From: Methylomarinovum caldicuralii
Lineage (GTDB): Bacteria; Pseudomonadota; Gammaproteobacteria; Methylococcales; Methylothermaceae
Reading direction: 5' to 3'
NCBI RefSeq assembly: GCF_033126985.1
Contig: NZ_AP024714.1
Coordinates: forward strand, 868,001 to 932,000
DNA length: 64,000 bases
The notes under the pieces were generated by a model. It ran no database searches, had not been told where the DNA came from, and was given only the letters and a program-made list of their open reading frames with translations. Positions within the stretch are counted from its first letter, which is position 1. Each line of letters starts with the position of its first letter. A program made the translations under genes and the position numbers. Positions 1 through 8,430 of this stretch are shown in pieces.

Positions 1-157
1 TGGGCGGCTGTACAAACGATACCCACTCCCCCCACCGCGCGTGGTTCACGGAATTGCCCGTTGCGTAGCGACGCCATAGTCCGAGGAGCCGGATGCCTTA
101 ATGGGGCACGTCCGGATCTGTGGGAACCGCGGGTGAGCAATCGCCCGCGGTCACCCG
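1..157 (+). mobile_element. 3' end of a group II intron (partial at window edge)
   Basis: These bases match the last 157 bases of the two full introns at 2880-6852 with one visible substitution in domain V. They contain the end of the intron-encoded protein gene, domain V with its AGC triad and domain VI with an 8-bp stem and a bulged A. The flank after 157 differs from the flanks of the other copies, so this is an independent insertion. It lies antisense inside the DUF2325 gene. The 5' part of the intron is outside the window. Confidence 0.85.
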
Positions 158-890
158 GCCAGCGGGCAGCCAAGCGGTGGCAGTCAGCGAGGGCTTCGTC
201 GAGGCGTTTTTGCAGGCGGGCGTGCGCCTCTCCGGTTTCCACGTTACGCAACCGCTGTTCCGTCGCCTGGAGGCGGTGGCTCAATGCCGCCAAATCCCGG
301 AGTTGATGCCGGAGTTCCATGAGTTCCTTTTCTTTCGCCTGCAGACGACGCTGGGCGTCGCTGCGGGTTTTGTGCAACTCCCGTTGCAGACGGGGCACCA
401 AATGTCGGTAGCGGTTGAAGCGTTCCATATCGATGCGCAGACTGGCACCTTGCAGGTGCGACAGCATGTGCACATCCCCGAACAAGCGGAACATCAACGC
501 CTCATCCGCGCAAGGATGGGTAATGCCGGCCCAGAACGCACCAGGGATCTCCCCGGCGGCAAAAGCCGCCTGCCACATTTCGGCCAGCGCCTGAACGTCC
601 TTGGCTTGGCGAAAACGCTTCAGTTCATTGGCATATTTGCGGTCCAGATGTTTCTGCGTCAGCTTGGCCAAGGGCCCCGGTTGGGAGATGGCGGTCACGA
701 AGGCGCAATGCAGTTGATAGTCGCTGAAATCGGCCGGCACCGTCATGCGCGCTTTGTGACAAAGCTGTATCAATTCATCCAGGGTCATGCAGGTGCCAGC
801 CACGCTGCAATGAAATCGGTGTTCCAGTTGCCAGATTTTGCGCCGGTGAGCACGGTCAGTTTTGATGTGGGTTGCCGTAACCAGAGTCAT
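158..890 (-). pseudogene. DUF2325-type protein, N-terminal part, interrupted by a group II intron
   Basis: Reading the minus strand from ATG at 888-890 gives about 244 uninterrupted residues up to the intron boundary. They begin MTLVTATHIKTDRAHRRKIW and include a conserved-looking HRFHCSVAGTCMTLDELIQL stretch and a C-terminal coiled-coil-like region rich in Arg, Gln and Leu. I recognise this from memory as the N-terminal region of proteobacterial DUF2325-domain proteins, whose function is unknown. A good ribosome binding site (AGGAGGAG) lies just upstream of the ATG, and a perfect Fur-like palindrome lies 26 bases upstream. The intron splits the gene at 157/158 in antisense orientation, so splicing from the sense transcript cannot restore it. 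The C-terminal DUF2325 domain, if retained, is left of the window. The family assignment is from sequence resemblance only. Confidence 0.6.
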
Positions 891-915
891 GATGGGTCTC
901 CTCCTTGCTTTTGAA

Positions 916-942
916 TGTTAATGATAATGGTTATCATTAACA
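916..942. promoter_or_regulatory. Fur box upstream of the DUF2325 gene
   Basis: A perfect 12-bp inverted repeat (TGTTAATGATAA and its complement) separated by TGG contains the core of the Fur consensus, GATAATGATAATCATTATC. It lies immediately upstream of the DUF2325 start on the minus strand, where an iron-responsive operator would overlap the promoter. Iron regulation is inferred from the motif only. Confidence 0.75.
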
Positions 943-1270
943 TGTCAAACCAAATTTCAATAAGCAAGCGATGCTCAACTGTGACAGCCTGACTCAGGAA
1001 CACTGGTTCCCAAGGTTTCGCACGCACTGGCCCAAACTGAGGTTGCAGGTCTGATGCGGCTGCAGTCGCCAGTAGGGGATGCGGAGGCTGGCCGTATCAG
1101 GCGCCTTTTCTGGCTGCGGCATTCGCACTCGCGATACTCAGGCGCCTGTCTTGCTGCTTTTTGGGGTGGTTGTCTCTCTCGATTTGGTTTCGAATACGGT
1201 ATTTTGGATTCCAAGGACAGGCCCTTCTTGACGGGATCCGTCGCCGTACTAATTGGAAGGAACGTCCATC
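943..1270. other. no recognisable gene
   Basis: Open frames exist on both strands (for example a 79-codon minus frame at 975-1214), but none resembles a family I know. The stretch lies between the Fur box and a decayed gene and is probably degraded or intergenic DNA. Confidence 0.4.
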
Positions 1271-1663
1271 TGTGGGTTTGCCGCCTGGTCGGGCCTGGAC
1301 ACCCTGTCCGAGGGTGTACGCCAGAATCTGCTGTGCTTTGAGGACTACGCCCGGGTCTTTCTTACCCTGACAGTGCTGCAGAATTTGGCCATCCCGGCCG
1401 CCTGCAAATGACTTGTGCCATGCTGGCGGTGATGGCCAAGTATTTGCGCGCCTCGCCGTTCTATCCACCCCCAGGCCAGCAGGGGCAGCAGCGCCGGTAA
1501 CCGCGGCCGCACCCTGCTGCAACTGATGCCCCGTCCCTTGCCAGACCCAGCCATCCTCTCGCCGTATCAACATGCACTCCTTGCCAGCGACTTCATCGCC
1601 GGCATGACCGATTCCTACGCGGTGGAACTGTATCAGCGGATTCGGGGGCTTGCGTTGCCGTGA
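1271..1663 (+). pseudogene. decayed dGTPase-like (HD-type dNTP triphosphohydrolase) C-terminal remnant
   Basis: Three pieces on the plus strand look like one broken gene: 1271-1411 in one frame ending in TGA, 1408-1500 in the next frame ending in TAA, and about 1487-1663 back in the first frame. The last piece holds DFIAGMTDSYAVELYQRI, very close to the C-terminal IAGMTD motif of Dgt-type dNTPases. The first piece (LCFEDYARVFLTLTVLQNL) resembles the FEGNAQ region of the same family. The N-terminal HD metal-binding half is not found. Two frame changes plus the missing front half mark this as a pseudogene. The family assignment rests on motif memory. Confidence 0.55.
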
Positions 1664-1687
1664 TCTGTTCCGGGGGGAAAGGGCTCA

Positions 1688-1984
1688 GTGCGACGTGAAG
1701 TCGTGTAAGTGATTGTTTTGCTTGCAAAAGGAAGTGCATGACAAAACCCGATGTGCTCCCATCGGTTCCCTAGGGACACGGGCGGGATCGGCAACGATCC
1801 GGTCCGAAGCTGTCCCGACAATGCACCCCATCCCGAAAGGGTGAAGCGGACCCCGTGAGGGAGAAGCGGAGCTGCGAGCATCACGTGGCAGGGGGCTAGG
1901 GACGGAGAGTATGGCGAACGAAAGTGAAGCATCGCTGGAACGCTCGTGAATCCCGAACAGCCAAAGATGCTGAAAGGCTGTAGC
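1688..1984 (+). mobile_element. 5' relic of a second type of group II intron
   Basis: The segment starts with GTGCGAC, the classic 5' end of bacterial group II introns. It continues with domain-I-like sequence, including GGCGAACGAAAGTGAA, typical of this ribozyme part. It is unlike the 5' end of the introns at 2880 and 4867, so it is a different intron family. There is no intron-encoded protein and no domain V: the relic ends abruptly where the IS481-family element begins at 1985. The insertion point is 25 bases after the dGTPase-like stop codon. Confidence 0.6.
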
Positions 1985-2868
1985 TGTCAAGCCCCGTGAG
2001 CTTGTATACACGTTTTTTGAAGAGCTCCGGTCGCTTCTTCTGCCAGTCTTTGAGGGCCGGTACTGGTGATATGTGTCCCAGGGCCTTCTGGGGGATCTGA
2101 TGGTTGTAGACACTGGCATACTGCATCAAGGTCCGTTCCAGATCCTGGCTGCTGCGGAAGCGGGTGGTTTTGAGGATCTCGGCGATCCGACCGTTGAAAC
2201 GTTCTACCATCCCATTGGTCTGCGGATGTTTGGGTGGGATGAGGCGGTGCTCGATGCCATGGCGTTGGCAGGTCTGGTCGAAAAGGTGACGGCCGGTCGG
2301 TTCGCGTTCCCCGGTGGCGCAGAAGCGGTCGGTGAATTGCTCACCCCATCCCTGGGGTTCGCCCCTTCGGGGGCCGCTGCGCGGTCCAAATCCGCTCCCG
2401 GCGGATTTGTCTTTGCCGTTGTCGGTCAGGACCTTGGTGATTTTGAAGGGGGCCTTGGCGATCAGGCGGTCGAGGAAGGCGGCGGCGACCTGGGCTTCCT
2501 TGGTGGGATGGATTTCCAGGTAGACCCAGCGACTGGCCCGGTCGATGGCGACGAAGAGGTAACGGCCCCGAGTCTCATCGGGCATCTTGGGCAGGTACTT
2601 GATGTCGATGTGGACAAACCCGGGCTCGTAGTCCTTGAAGCCTTTCTTTTTGGCCTTGGCGGGGGCGTTCTCCCCTTCCTTGGCAGCGATCAGTTCCTTG
2701 AGATTGGAGACCCCATGGCGGCGCAGCAGCCGGTCCAGAGCCGAGCGGGACATCTTGGGATGGATGAAGCGGTGAACGACCGCCAGCAGGTCGTCCAGGG
2801 GCAGCAGCAGGGTTTCGCGCAGACAGACGACGATCGCTTCCTGCTGCGGGGTCAGGGTGGCATGGATG
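1896..2868 (-). pseudogene. IS481-family transposase, 5'-truncated
   Basis: The reading frame encodes most of a DDE transposase: HIDIKY (first Asp), LTDNG (second Asp) and GMVERFNG (Glu). The helix-turn-helix N-terminus present in the full copy (start at 46146) is absent because the element is cut at 2868. An in-frame start at 2753 would give 285 residues. The frame has no stop inside the element and runs about 30 codons into the neighbouring intron relic, ending at 1896. A 24-residue Gly/Arg/Pro-rich insert follows the second Asp, as in the full copy. Non-functional without its DNA-binding domain. Confidence 0.8.
1985..2868 (-). mobile_element. IS481-family element, copy 1, truncated
   Basis: Nearly identical to the full copy at 45090-46175, starting at the same terminal sequence (TGTCAAGCCCC). 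The match stops at 2868, so about 200 bp with the start of the transposase gene and the other inverted repeat are missing. Eleven unrelated bases (2869-2879) separate it from the first group II intron. Confidence 0.85.
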
Positions 2869-2879
2869 GTACCCGTTCA

Positions 2880-4865
2880 TTGCGCCAGGCCAAGCCTGGA
2901 GAAGGAGGAAGTTATGTAGAAGGAAAGACATCGCTGAAACCTTCAGAGCGACCTGACAGGTGCAAGTCCTGTCCGGCCAAGGCTGGCCACCAGCCGGAAC
3001 CGAGTGTTGCGTGGTCGAGGAGCGATCCCGACTGCGAAGCGTACACAGGGGGCCTGTAGGCCGCGTGATGGAGCCTCGAAAGTACGGAATGCGGAGCCGA
3101 CGTTGTTGAACGGACGGAAGGCAACAGGGGTGGTGCTGTACTGGCCTGGCATCATCCCTCCGCCGGGGTCGAAGAGCGGGGCATGCAGGGCAAGGGTCGC
3201 CCAGGAACCTGGGAGGGCTCGATCACTCCTTGCGGGAAGAGCGGTGCGGGCGCCGTGTGAGAAAAGGCCCAGGCCCATCGGAGCGGTGTCCGGCCGATGG
3301 GAGCGAACGGGACACGAAGCAGGGTACCGGCGCGCGAAGGCGACGAAGCGCGCTGGGAAGGTGATCGAGCAATCGGAGCCTGCCGATAGTACCTGGGAAG
3401 TCGGGGAACCTGCCCCAAGGGACCCGATGGAGGGAAGCGGCAGGTCGGACGATGGGGCTTTCGGAGGGACAGATGGCCGGGACATCGAGCCAGGAGAACA
3501 TCTCAACACGACAACGGAAGCTAGCGGAACTGGCCCGGATCGAACCGAAGCTGGAACTGACCACGATTGCCCACCACATCGACGTGGTGTGGCTGGAAGA
3601 AGCCTGGCGGCGCACCCGCAAGGACGGGGCCGCCGGGGTGGACGGCGTGACTGCATCCCAATACGCAGCCGACTTAGAGGAGAACCTGACGCGCCTGCTG
3701 GAACGGTTCAAGACCGGCCGGTATCGGGCGCCTGCGGTACGGCGCGTCCACCTGCCCAAGCCGGGAACGGGAAAGACCCGCCCGATCGGCATTCCCACGC
3801 TGGAAGACAAGGTGCTGCAACGGGCGGTGCTGATGGCGCTGGAACCCATCTTCGAGCAGGACTTTCTCGACTGCGCCTACGGGTTCCGGCCCGGACGCAG
3901 TGCCCACCAGGCCCTGGAGAGGCTATGGGGCGGGCTGATGGCCATGGGCGGTGGCTGGGTCATCGACCTGGACATCCAAAACTTCTTCGACGATGTGGAC
4001 CGGGACCGGCTGCGGAACTTTCTGGGGCAGAGGGTGCGCGACGGCGTGATCTGCCGCGTGATCGGTAAATGGCTGAATGCCGGTGTCATGGAAGGCGGAC
4101 AGCTTCACTACCCCGAACAAGGGACACCGCAAGGTGGGGTGATCTCCCCACTGCTGGCCAACCTCTACCTGCATCACGTGCTCGACCTGTGGTTCGAGCA
4201 GACGGTCAAACCGCGACTGCAAGGCAGCGCCTTCGAAGTCCGGTTCGCCGACGATGCGGTCCTGGTGTTCAAACGGGAAGAAGACGCCCGGCGGGTATTG
4301 GCCGTTCTGGGCAAGCGCCTGGCCAAATACGGCCTGCGCCTGCACCCGGACAAAACCCGCCTGCTCGACTTCAGAAAACCCGGACGGAAAGGCCAGAGCT
4401 TCCAATACCTGGGATTCACCCACTACTGGGGACGCTCAAGGAAAGGGCGTTGGGTCGTCAAACGCAAGACCGCCCAAGCCCGGCTCAGCCGCTCCCTGCA
4501 GGCGATCAACCACTGGTGCCGGATGCACCGCCACTGGCCGGTTGCAGACCAACAAGCGGCCCTGAGCCGCAAACTCAAGGGGCATTATGCCTACTATGGG
4601 ATCGTCGGCAACAGCCAATCGCTGGCCCGCTTCCTGTACGAGGTCAGACGGCGCTGGTACAAATGGTTGTCCCGCCGCAACCGGGAACGGATGAACTGGG
4701 ACCATTTTGGGCGGCTGTACAAACGATACCCACTCCCCCCACCGCGCGTGGTTCACGGAATTGCCCGTTGCGTAGCGACGCCATAGTCCGAGGAGCCGGA
4801 TGCCTTAATCGGGCACGTCCGGATCTGTGGGAACCGCGGGTGAGCAATCGCCCGCGGTCACCCGG
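2880..4865 (+). mobile_element. full-length group II intron, tandem copy 1
   Basis: About 1986 bp: a 5' ribozyme part beginning TTGCGCC (close to the usual GUGYG start), the intron-encoded protein at 3452-4786, domain V at about 4793-4826 and domain VI ending near 4865. The boundaries come from comparing copies 1, 2 and the fragment at 1-157 and are good to a few bases. The next intron copy begins one or two bases after the end of this one, so the pair is exactly head to tail. Confidence 0.85.
3452..4786 (+). CDS. ltrA: group II intron reverse transcriptase/maturase, copy 1
   Basis: A 444-residue intron-encoded protein that helps the intron RNA fold and splice and reverse-transcribes it during retrohoming. 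Visible features are the RT fingers ([19 protein letters not shown]), [13 protein letters not shown], the [18 protein letters not shown] block and the active site as [10 protein letters not shown] (FADD rather than the commoner YADD). A maturase/X region follows, with RGHYAY-type [12 protein letters not shown] and a basic C-terminus. No HNH endonuclease domain is seen, as in intron classes that use other priming routes. It differs from copy 2 at one residue in the C-terminal tail (MNW versus MNR). The start could also be the Met eight codons in (MAGTSS). Confidence 0.93.
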   Translation: MGLSEGQMAGTSSQENISTRQRKLAELARIEPKLELTTIAHHIDVVWLEEAWRRTRKDGAAGVDGVTASQYAADLEENLTRLLERFKTGRYRAPAVRRVHLPKPGTGKTRPIGIPTLEDKVLQRAVLMALEPIFEQDFLDCAYGFRPGRSAHQALERLWGGLMAMGGGWVIDLDIQNFFDDVDRDRLRNFLGQRVRDGVICRVIGKWLNAGVMEGGQLHYPEQGTPQGGVISPLLANLYLHHVLDLWFEQTVKPRLQGSAFEVRFADDAVLVFKREEDARRVLAVLGKRLAKYGLRLHPDKTRLLDFRKPGRKGQSFQYLGFTHYWGRSRKGRWVVKRKTAQARLSRSLQAINHWCRMHRHWPVADQQAALSRKLKGHYAYYGIVGNSQSLARFLYEVRRRWYKWLSRRNRERMNWDHFGRLYKRYPLPPPRVVHGIARCVATP

Positions 4866-4866
4866 C

Positions 4867-6852
4867 TTGCGCCAGGCCAAGCCTGGAGAAGGAGGAAGTT
4901 ATGTAGAAGGAAAGACATCGCTGAAACCTTCAGAGCGACCTGACAGGTGCAAGTCCTGTCCGGCCAAGGCTGGCCACCAGCCGGAACCGAGTGTTGCGTG
5001 GTCGAGGAGCGATCCCGACTGCGAAGCGTACACAGGGGGCCTGTAGGCCGCGTGATGGAGCCTCGAAAGTACGGAATGCGGAGCCGACGTTGTTGAACGG
5101 ACGGAAGGCAACAGGGGTGGTGCTGTACTGGCCTGGCATCATCCCTCCGCCGGGGTCGAAGAGCGGGGCATGCAGGGCAAGGGTCGCCCAGGAACCTGGG
5201 AGGGCTCGATCACTCCTTGCGGGAAGAGCGGTGCGGGCGCCGTGTGAGAAAAGGCCCAGGCCCATCGGAGCGGTGTCCGGCCGATGGGAGCGAACGGGAC
5301 ACGAAGCAGGGTACCGGCGCGCGAAGGCGACGAAGCGCGCTGGGAAGGTGATCGAGCAATCGGAGCCTGCCGATAGTACCTGGGAAGTCGGGGAACCTGC
5401 CCCAAGGGACCCGATGGAGGGAAGCGGCAGGTCGGACGATGGGGCTTTCGGAGGGACAGATGGCCGGGACATCGAGCCAGGAGAACATCTCAACACGACA
5501 ACGGAAGCTAGCGGAACTGGCCCGGATCGAACCGAAGCTGGAACTGACCACGATTGCCCACCACATCGACGTGGTGTGGCTGGAAGAAGCCTGGCGGCGC
5601 ACCCGCAAGGACGGGGCCGCCGGGGTGGACGGCGTGACTGCATCCCAATACGCAGCCGACTTAGAGGAGAACCTGACGCGCCTGCTGGAACGGTTCAAGA
5701 CCGGCCGGTATCGGGCGCCTGCGGTACGGCGCGTCCACCTGCCCAAGCCGGGAACGGGAAAGACCCGCCCGATCGGCATTCCCACGCTGGAAGACAAGGT
5801 GCTGCAACGGGCGGTGCTGATGGCGCTGGAACCCATCTTCGAGCAGGACTTTCTCGACTGCGCCTACGGGTTCCGGCCCGGACGCAGTGCCCACCAGGCC
5901 CTGGAGAGGCTATGGGGCGGGCTGATGGCCATGGGCGGTGGCTGGGTCATCGACCTGGACATCCAAAACTTCTTCGACGATGTGGACCGGGACCGGCTGC
6001 GGAACTTTCTGGGGCAGAGGGTGCGCGACGGCGTGATCTGCCGCGTGATCGGTAAATGGCTGAATGCCGGTGTCATGGAAGGCGGACAGCTTCACTACCC
6101 CGAACAAGGGACACCGCAAGGTGGGGTGATCTCCCCACTGCTGGCCAACCTCTACCTGCATCACGTGCTCGACCTGTGGTTCGAGCAGACGGTCAAACCG
6201 CGACTGCAAGGCAGCGCCTTCGAAGTCCGGTTCGCCGACGATGCGGTCCTGGTGTTCAAACGGGAAGAAGACGCCCGGCGGGTATTGGCCGTTCTGGGCA
6301 AGCGCCTGGCCAAATACGGCCTGCGCCTGCACCCGGACAAAACCCGCCTGCTCGACTTCAGAAAACCCGGACGGAAAGGCCAGAGCTTCCAATACCTGGG
6401 ATTCACCCACTACTGGGGACGCTCAAGGAAAGGGCGTTGGGTCGTCAAACGCAAGACCGCCCAAGCCCGGCTCAGCCGCTCCCTGCAGGCGATCAACCAC
6501 TGGTGCCGGATGCACCGCCACTGGCCGGTTGCAGACCAACAAGCGGCCCTGAGCCGCAAACTCAAGGGGCATTATGCCTACTATGGGATCGTCGGCAACA
6601 GCCAATCGCTGGCCCGCTTCCTGTACGAGGTCAGACGGCGCTGGTACAAATGGTTGTCCCGCCGCAACCGGGAACGGATGAACCGGGACCATTTTGGGCG
6701 GCTGTACAAACGATACCCACTCCCCCCACCGCGCGTGGTTCACGGAATTGCCCGTTGCGTAGCGACGCCATAGTCCGAGGAGCCGGATGCCTTAATCGGG
6801 CACGTCCGGATCTGTGGGAACCGCGGGTGAGCAATCGCCCGCGGTCACCCGG
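4867..6852 (+). mobile_element. full-length group II intron, tandem copy 2
   Basis: The same 1986-bp unit shifted by exactly 1987 bp relative to copy 1. The only difference I noticed is one T-to-C change near position 6681-6683, in the MNW/MNR codon. Such identity suggests a recent duplication or gene conversion. Its 3' flank (from 6853) is the interior of a PEP-utilising enzyme gene. Confidence 0.85.
5439..6773 (+). CDS. ltrA: group II intron reverse transcriptase/maturase, copy 2
   Basis: A 444-residue protein identical to the copy at 3452-4786 apart from Arg in place of Trp at the MN(W/R)DHFGR site. It has the same RT blocks, FADD catalytic motif and maturase region and lacks an endonuclease domain. 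It lies within the second tandem intron, 573 bp from that intron's 5' end. Both copies look intact, so either could supply maturase in trans, including for the fragment at 1-157. Confidence 0.93.
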   Translation: MGLSEGQMAGTSSQENISTRQRKLAELARIEPKLELTTIAHHIDVVWLEEAWRRTRKDGAAGVDGVTASQYAADLEENLTRLLERFKTGRYRAPAVRRVHLPKPGTGKTRPIGIPTLEDKVLQRAVLMALEPIFEQDFLDCAYGFRPGRSAHQALERLWGGLMAMGGGWVIDLDIQNFFDDVDRDRLRNFLGQRVRDGVICRVIGKWLNAGVMEGGQLHYPEQGTPQGGVISPLLANLYLHHVLDLWFEQTVKPRLQGSAFEVRFADDAVLVFKREEDARRVLAVLGKRLAKYGLRLHPDKTRLLDFRKPGRKGQSFQYLGFTHYWGRSRKGRWVVKRKTAQARLSRSLQAINHWCRMHRHWPVADQQAALSRKLKGHYAYYGIVGNSQSLARFLYEVRRRWYKWLSRRNRERMNRDHFGRLYKRYPLPPPRVVHGIARCVATP

Positions 6853-8342
6853 CCGGAGCGCTCTACGTCAACCGCCCCGAAAGCCGGCGCCGCGCCGGCA
6901 AGGGGGCGGGGGCGGCGGCCGCCTTCCGCCTCGCCCGGGGGGCGGACTGGATCGAGCGGGATTTCAGGGAGCTCTTCCTGCCCCGGTTCCACAAACAGAT
7001 GCGCCTGCAGGAAGCGCTCGATCTGGGGCGCTTCGGCAAGCAGGAGCTGCTGGAACTGCTGCACGACTGGGTCGAGGAATTCGTGACCCGCACCTACGTG
7101 CAGGCCGAGGTCATCAATGTCGCCGCCGATTTCTACTGGAAGACCGCCGCGGCCAAGCTGGAGAAGGCGGGCTTCGACCCGGCCCGCTATCTGACCGTCA
7201 GCGACGCCACGGTGGTGCACGAGGCCATGAGCCTGCTGGCCCGCAGGGAGCGGGAGCCTGCCGCGCTCGAAGCCTTCCTCCGGTGCTTCGGCCACCGCGC
7301 TCCCAACGACTACGAGCTGGCCCAGCCGCGCTACCGGGAGGACCCGGAGCTGGTGGCGGCGCTGGCCCAGCGTGCCGGCCATTCCCGGCCGCCGCAAACC
7401 GTGGAGCCGCCTCCTGGGAAGGTGCTGGCGCTGGCGGTCGAGCGGGCCCGGCGTTTCCAGACCCTCAAGGAGGAGGCCAAGCACGACTGCCTGCGCCAGC
7501 TGGCCAATCTCCGCCGGCTGCTCTGCGCCATCGGCGCGCGCTTCGGCCTGGGCGACGGGGTGTTCCAGCTCACCCTGGCGGAAGTCGAACGGCTTGCCGA
7601 GCCCGGCTTCGCCGCCGGCGCGAAAGCGCTGGCGGCGGCCCGGGACGAGCGGCAGCGGCGCTGGCAGAGCCGGGAACTGCCGGCCCGCCTGTCGGCAGCG
7701 TTCCTCGAAACCCTGGGGCAGGCGGATGTCGCGGCCGGGGACAGCGCCGCTGAGCTGTGCGGCACCCGGGTCGCCGGGGAAGGCGACGCCATCGGCCCGG
7801 TCCAGGTGGTGCGCGATCCCCGCGACCTGGAAACCTTCCGCGAAGGCCATATCCTGGTGGCGCGCTTCACCGATCCCACCTGGACGCCGCTGTTCGCCCG
7901 CGCCAAGGGTTTGATCACCGAGGTGGGCGGGTGGCTCAGTCATGCCGCCATCGTGGCGCGGGAATACAACCTCACCGCCATCGTCGGCGCCGCCAGCGTG
8001 ACCCGCCAGCTGAGCGACGGGGAGTTGGTGCGCCTCGGCCGCGACGGCCGCATCGTCAAGCTGACCGACCGGCGGGTCGATCCGCGCATTCCGGTGCAGG
8101 CGCCGCTGACGGTGATCCAGGGTGGCCGCCGGGTGGGGGCGGAGCTGCGCGACATGAGCCGCAGCGGCGCCCGCATCCGTACCGACGCCGGACTGGCGCC
8201 GGGCGATGTGGTCACGGTCGCGCTCGATCTGCTCGACCAGCCCCTGCCGGCGGAGGTGGTGCGGATGACCGGGGCGGGGGAGTACGGCCTGCGTTTCCGG
8301 GAGCCCCTGGAAGTCATGCCGCCGCAGCTCGACGCCGCCTGA
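6853..8342 (+). pseudogene. PEP-utilising enzyme mobile domain + PilZ protein, 5' half lost
   Basis: The frame is open directly from the intron boundary (ALYVNRPE...) to the stop at 8342, about 495 residues; an internal Met at 6999 would give 447. It carries the swivelling phosphohistidine domain of PEP synthase/PPDK-like proteins (GGWLSHAAIVAREY, catalytic His). The C-terminus is a PilZ c-di-GMP-binding domain with both signature motifs (RRVDPR and DMSRSGARI). The N-terminal PEP/pyruvate-binding ATP-grasp part expected in this family is missing, replaced by introns and an IS. The 11 bases before intron copy 1 join in frame with this gene (YPFTGALYVN), suggesting they are the last scrap of the 5' exon. 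Intact copies probably linked c-di-GMP level to a phosphotransfer reaction; this is inference. Confidence 0.7.
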
Positions 8343-8373
8343 ATCACGGGTGGCGGAAATTGGGCTAGGCTTA

Positions 8374-8406
8374 ACATACCGGCCGCGGTTTGGCCGGTAT
8401 GTTTTT
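8374..8406 (+). terminator. rho-independent terminator after the PEP/PilZ gene
   Basis: An 11-bp perfect stem (ACATACCGGCC with its complement), a 7-base loop and a run of Ts lie 31 bases downstream of the stop at 8342 and upstream of the PhnD-like gene. Confidence 0.85.
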
Positions 8407-8430
8407 CCGCATGCAACGAGGGGCTGATTG

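Noticed and set aside
6056-7753. A 565-codon frame spanning intron copy 2 and the PEP gene
   Set aside because: It is out of frame with both the intron-encoded protein and the PEP/PilZ gene and consists of low-complexity Gly/Arg/Pro/Ala sequence.
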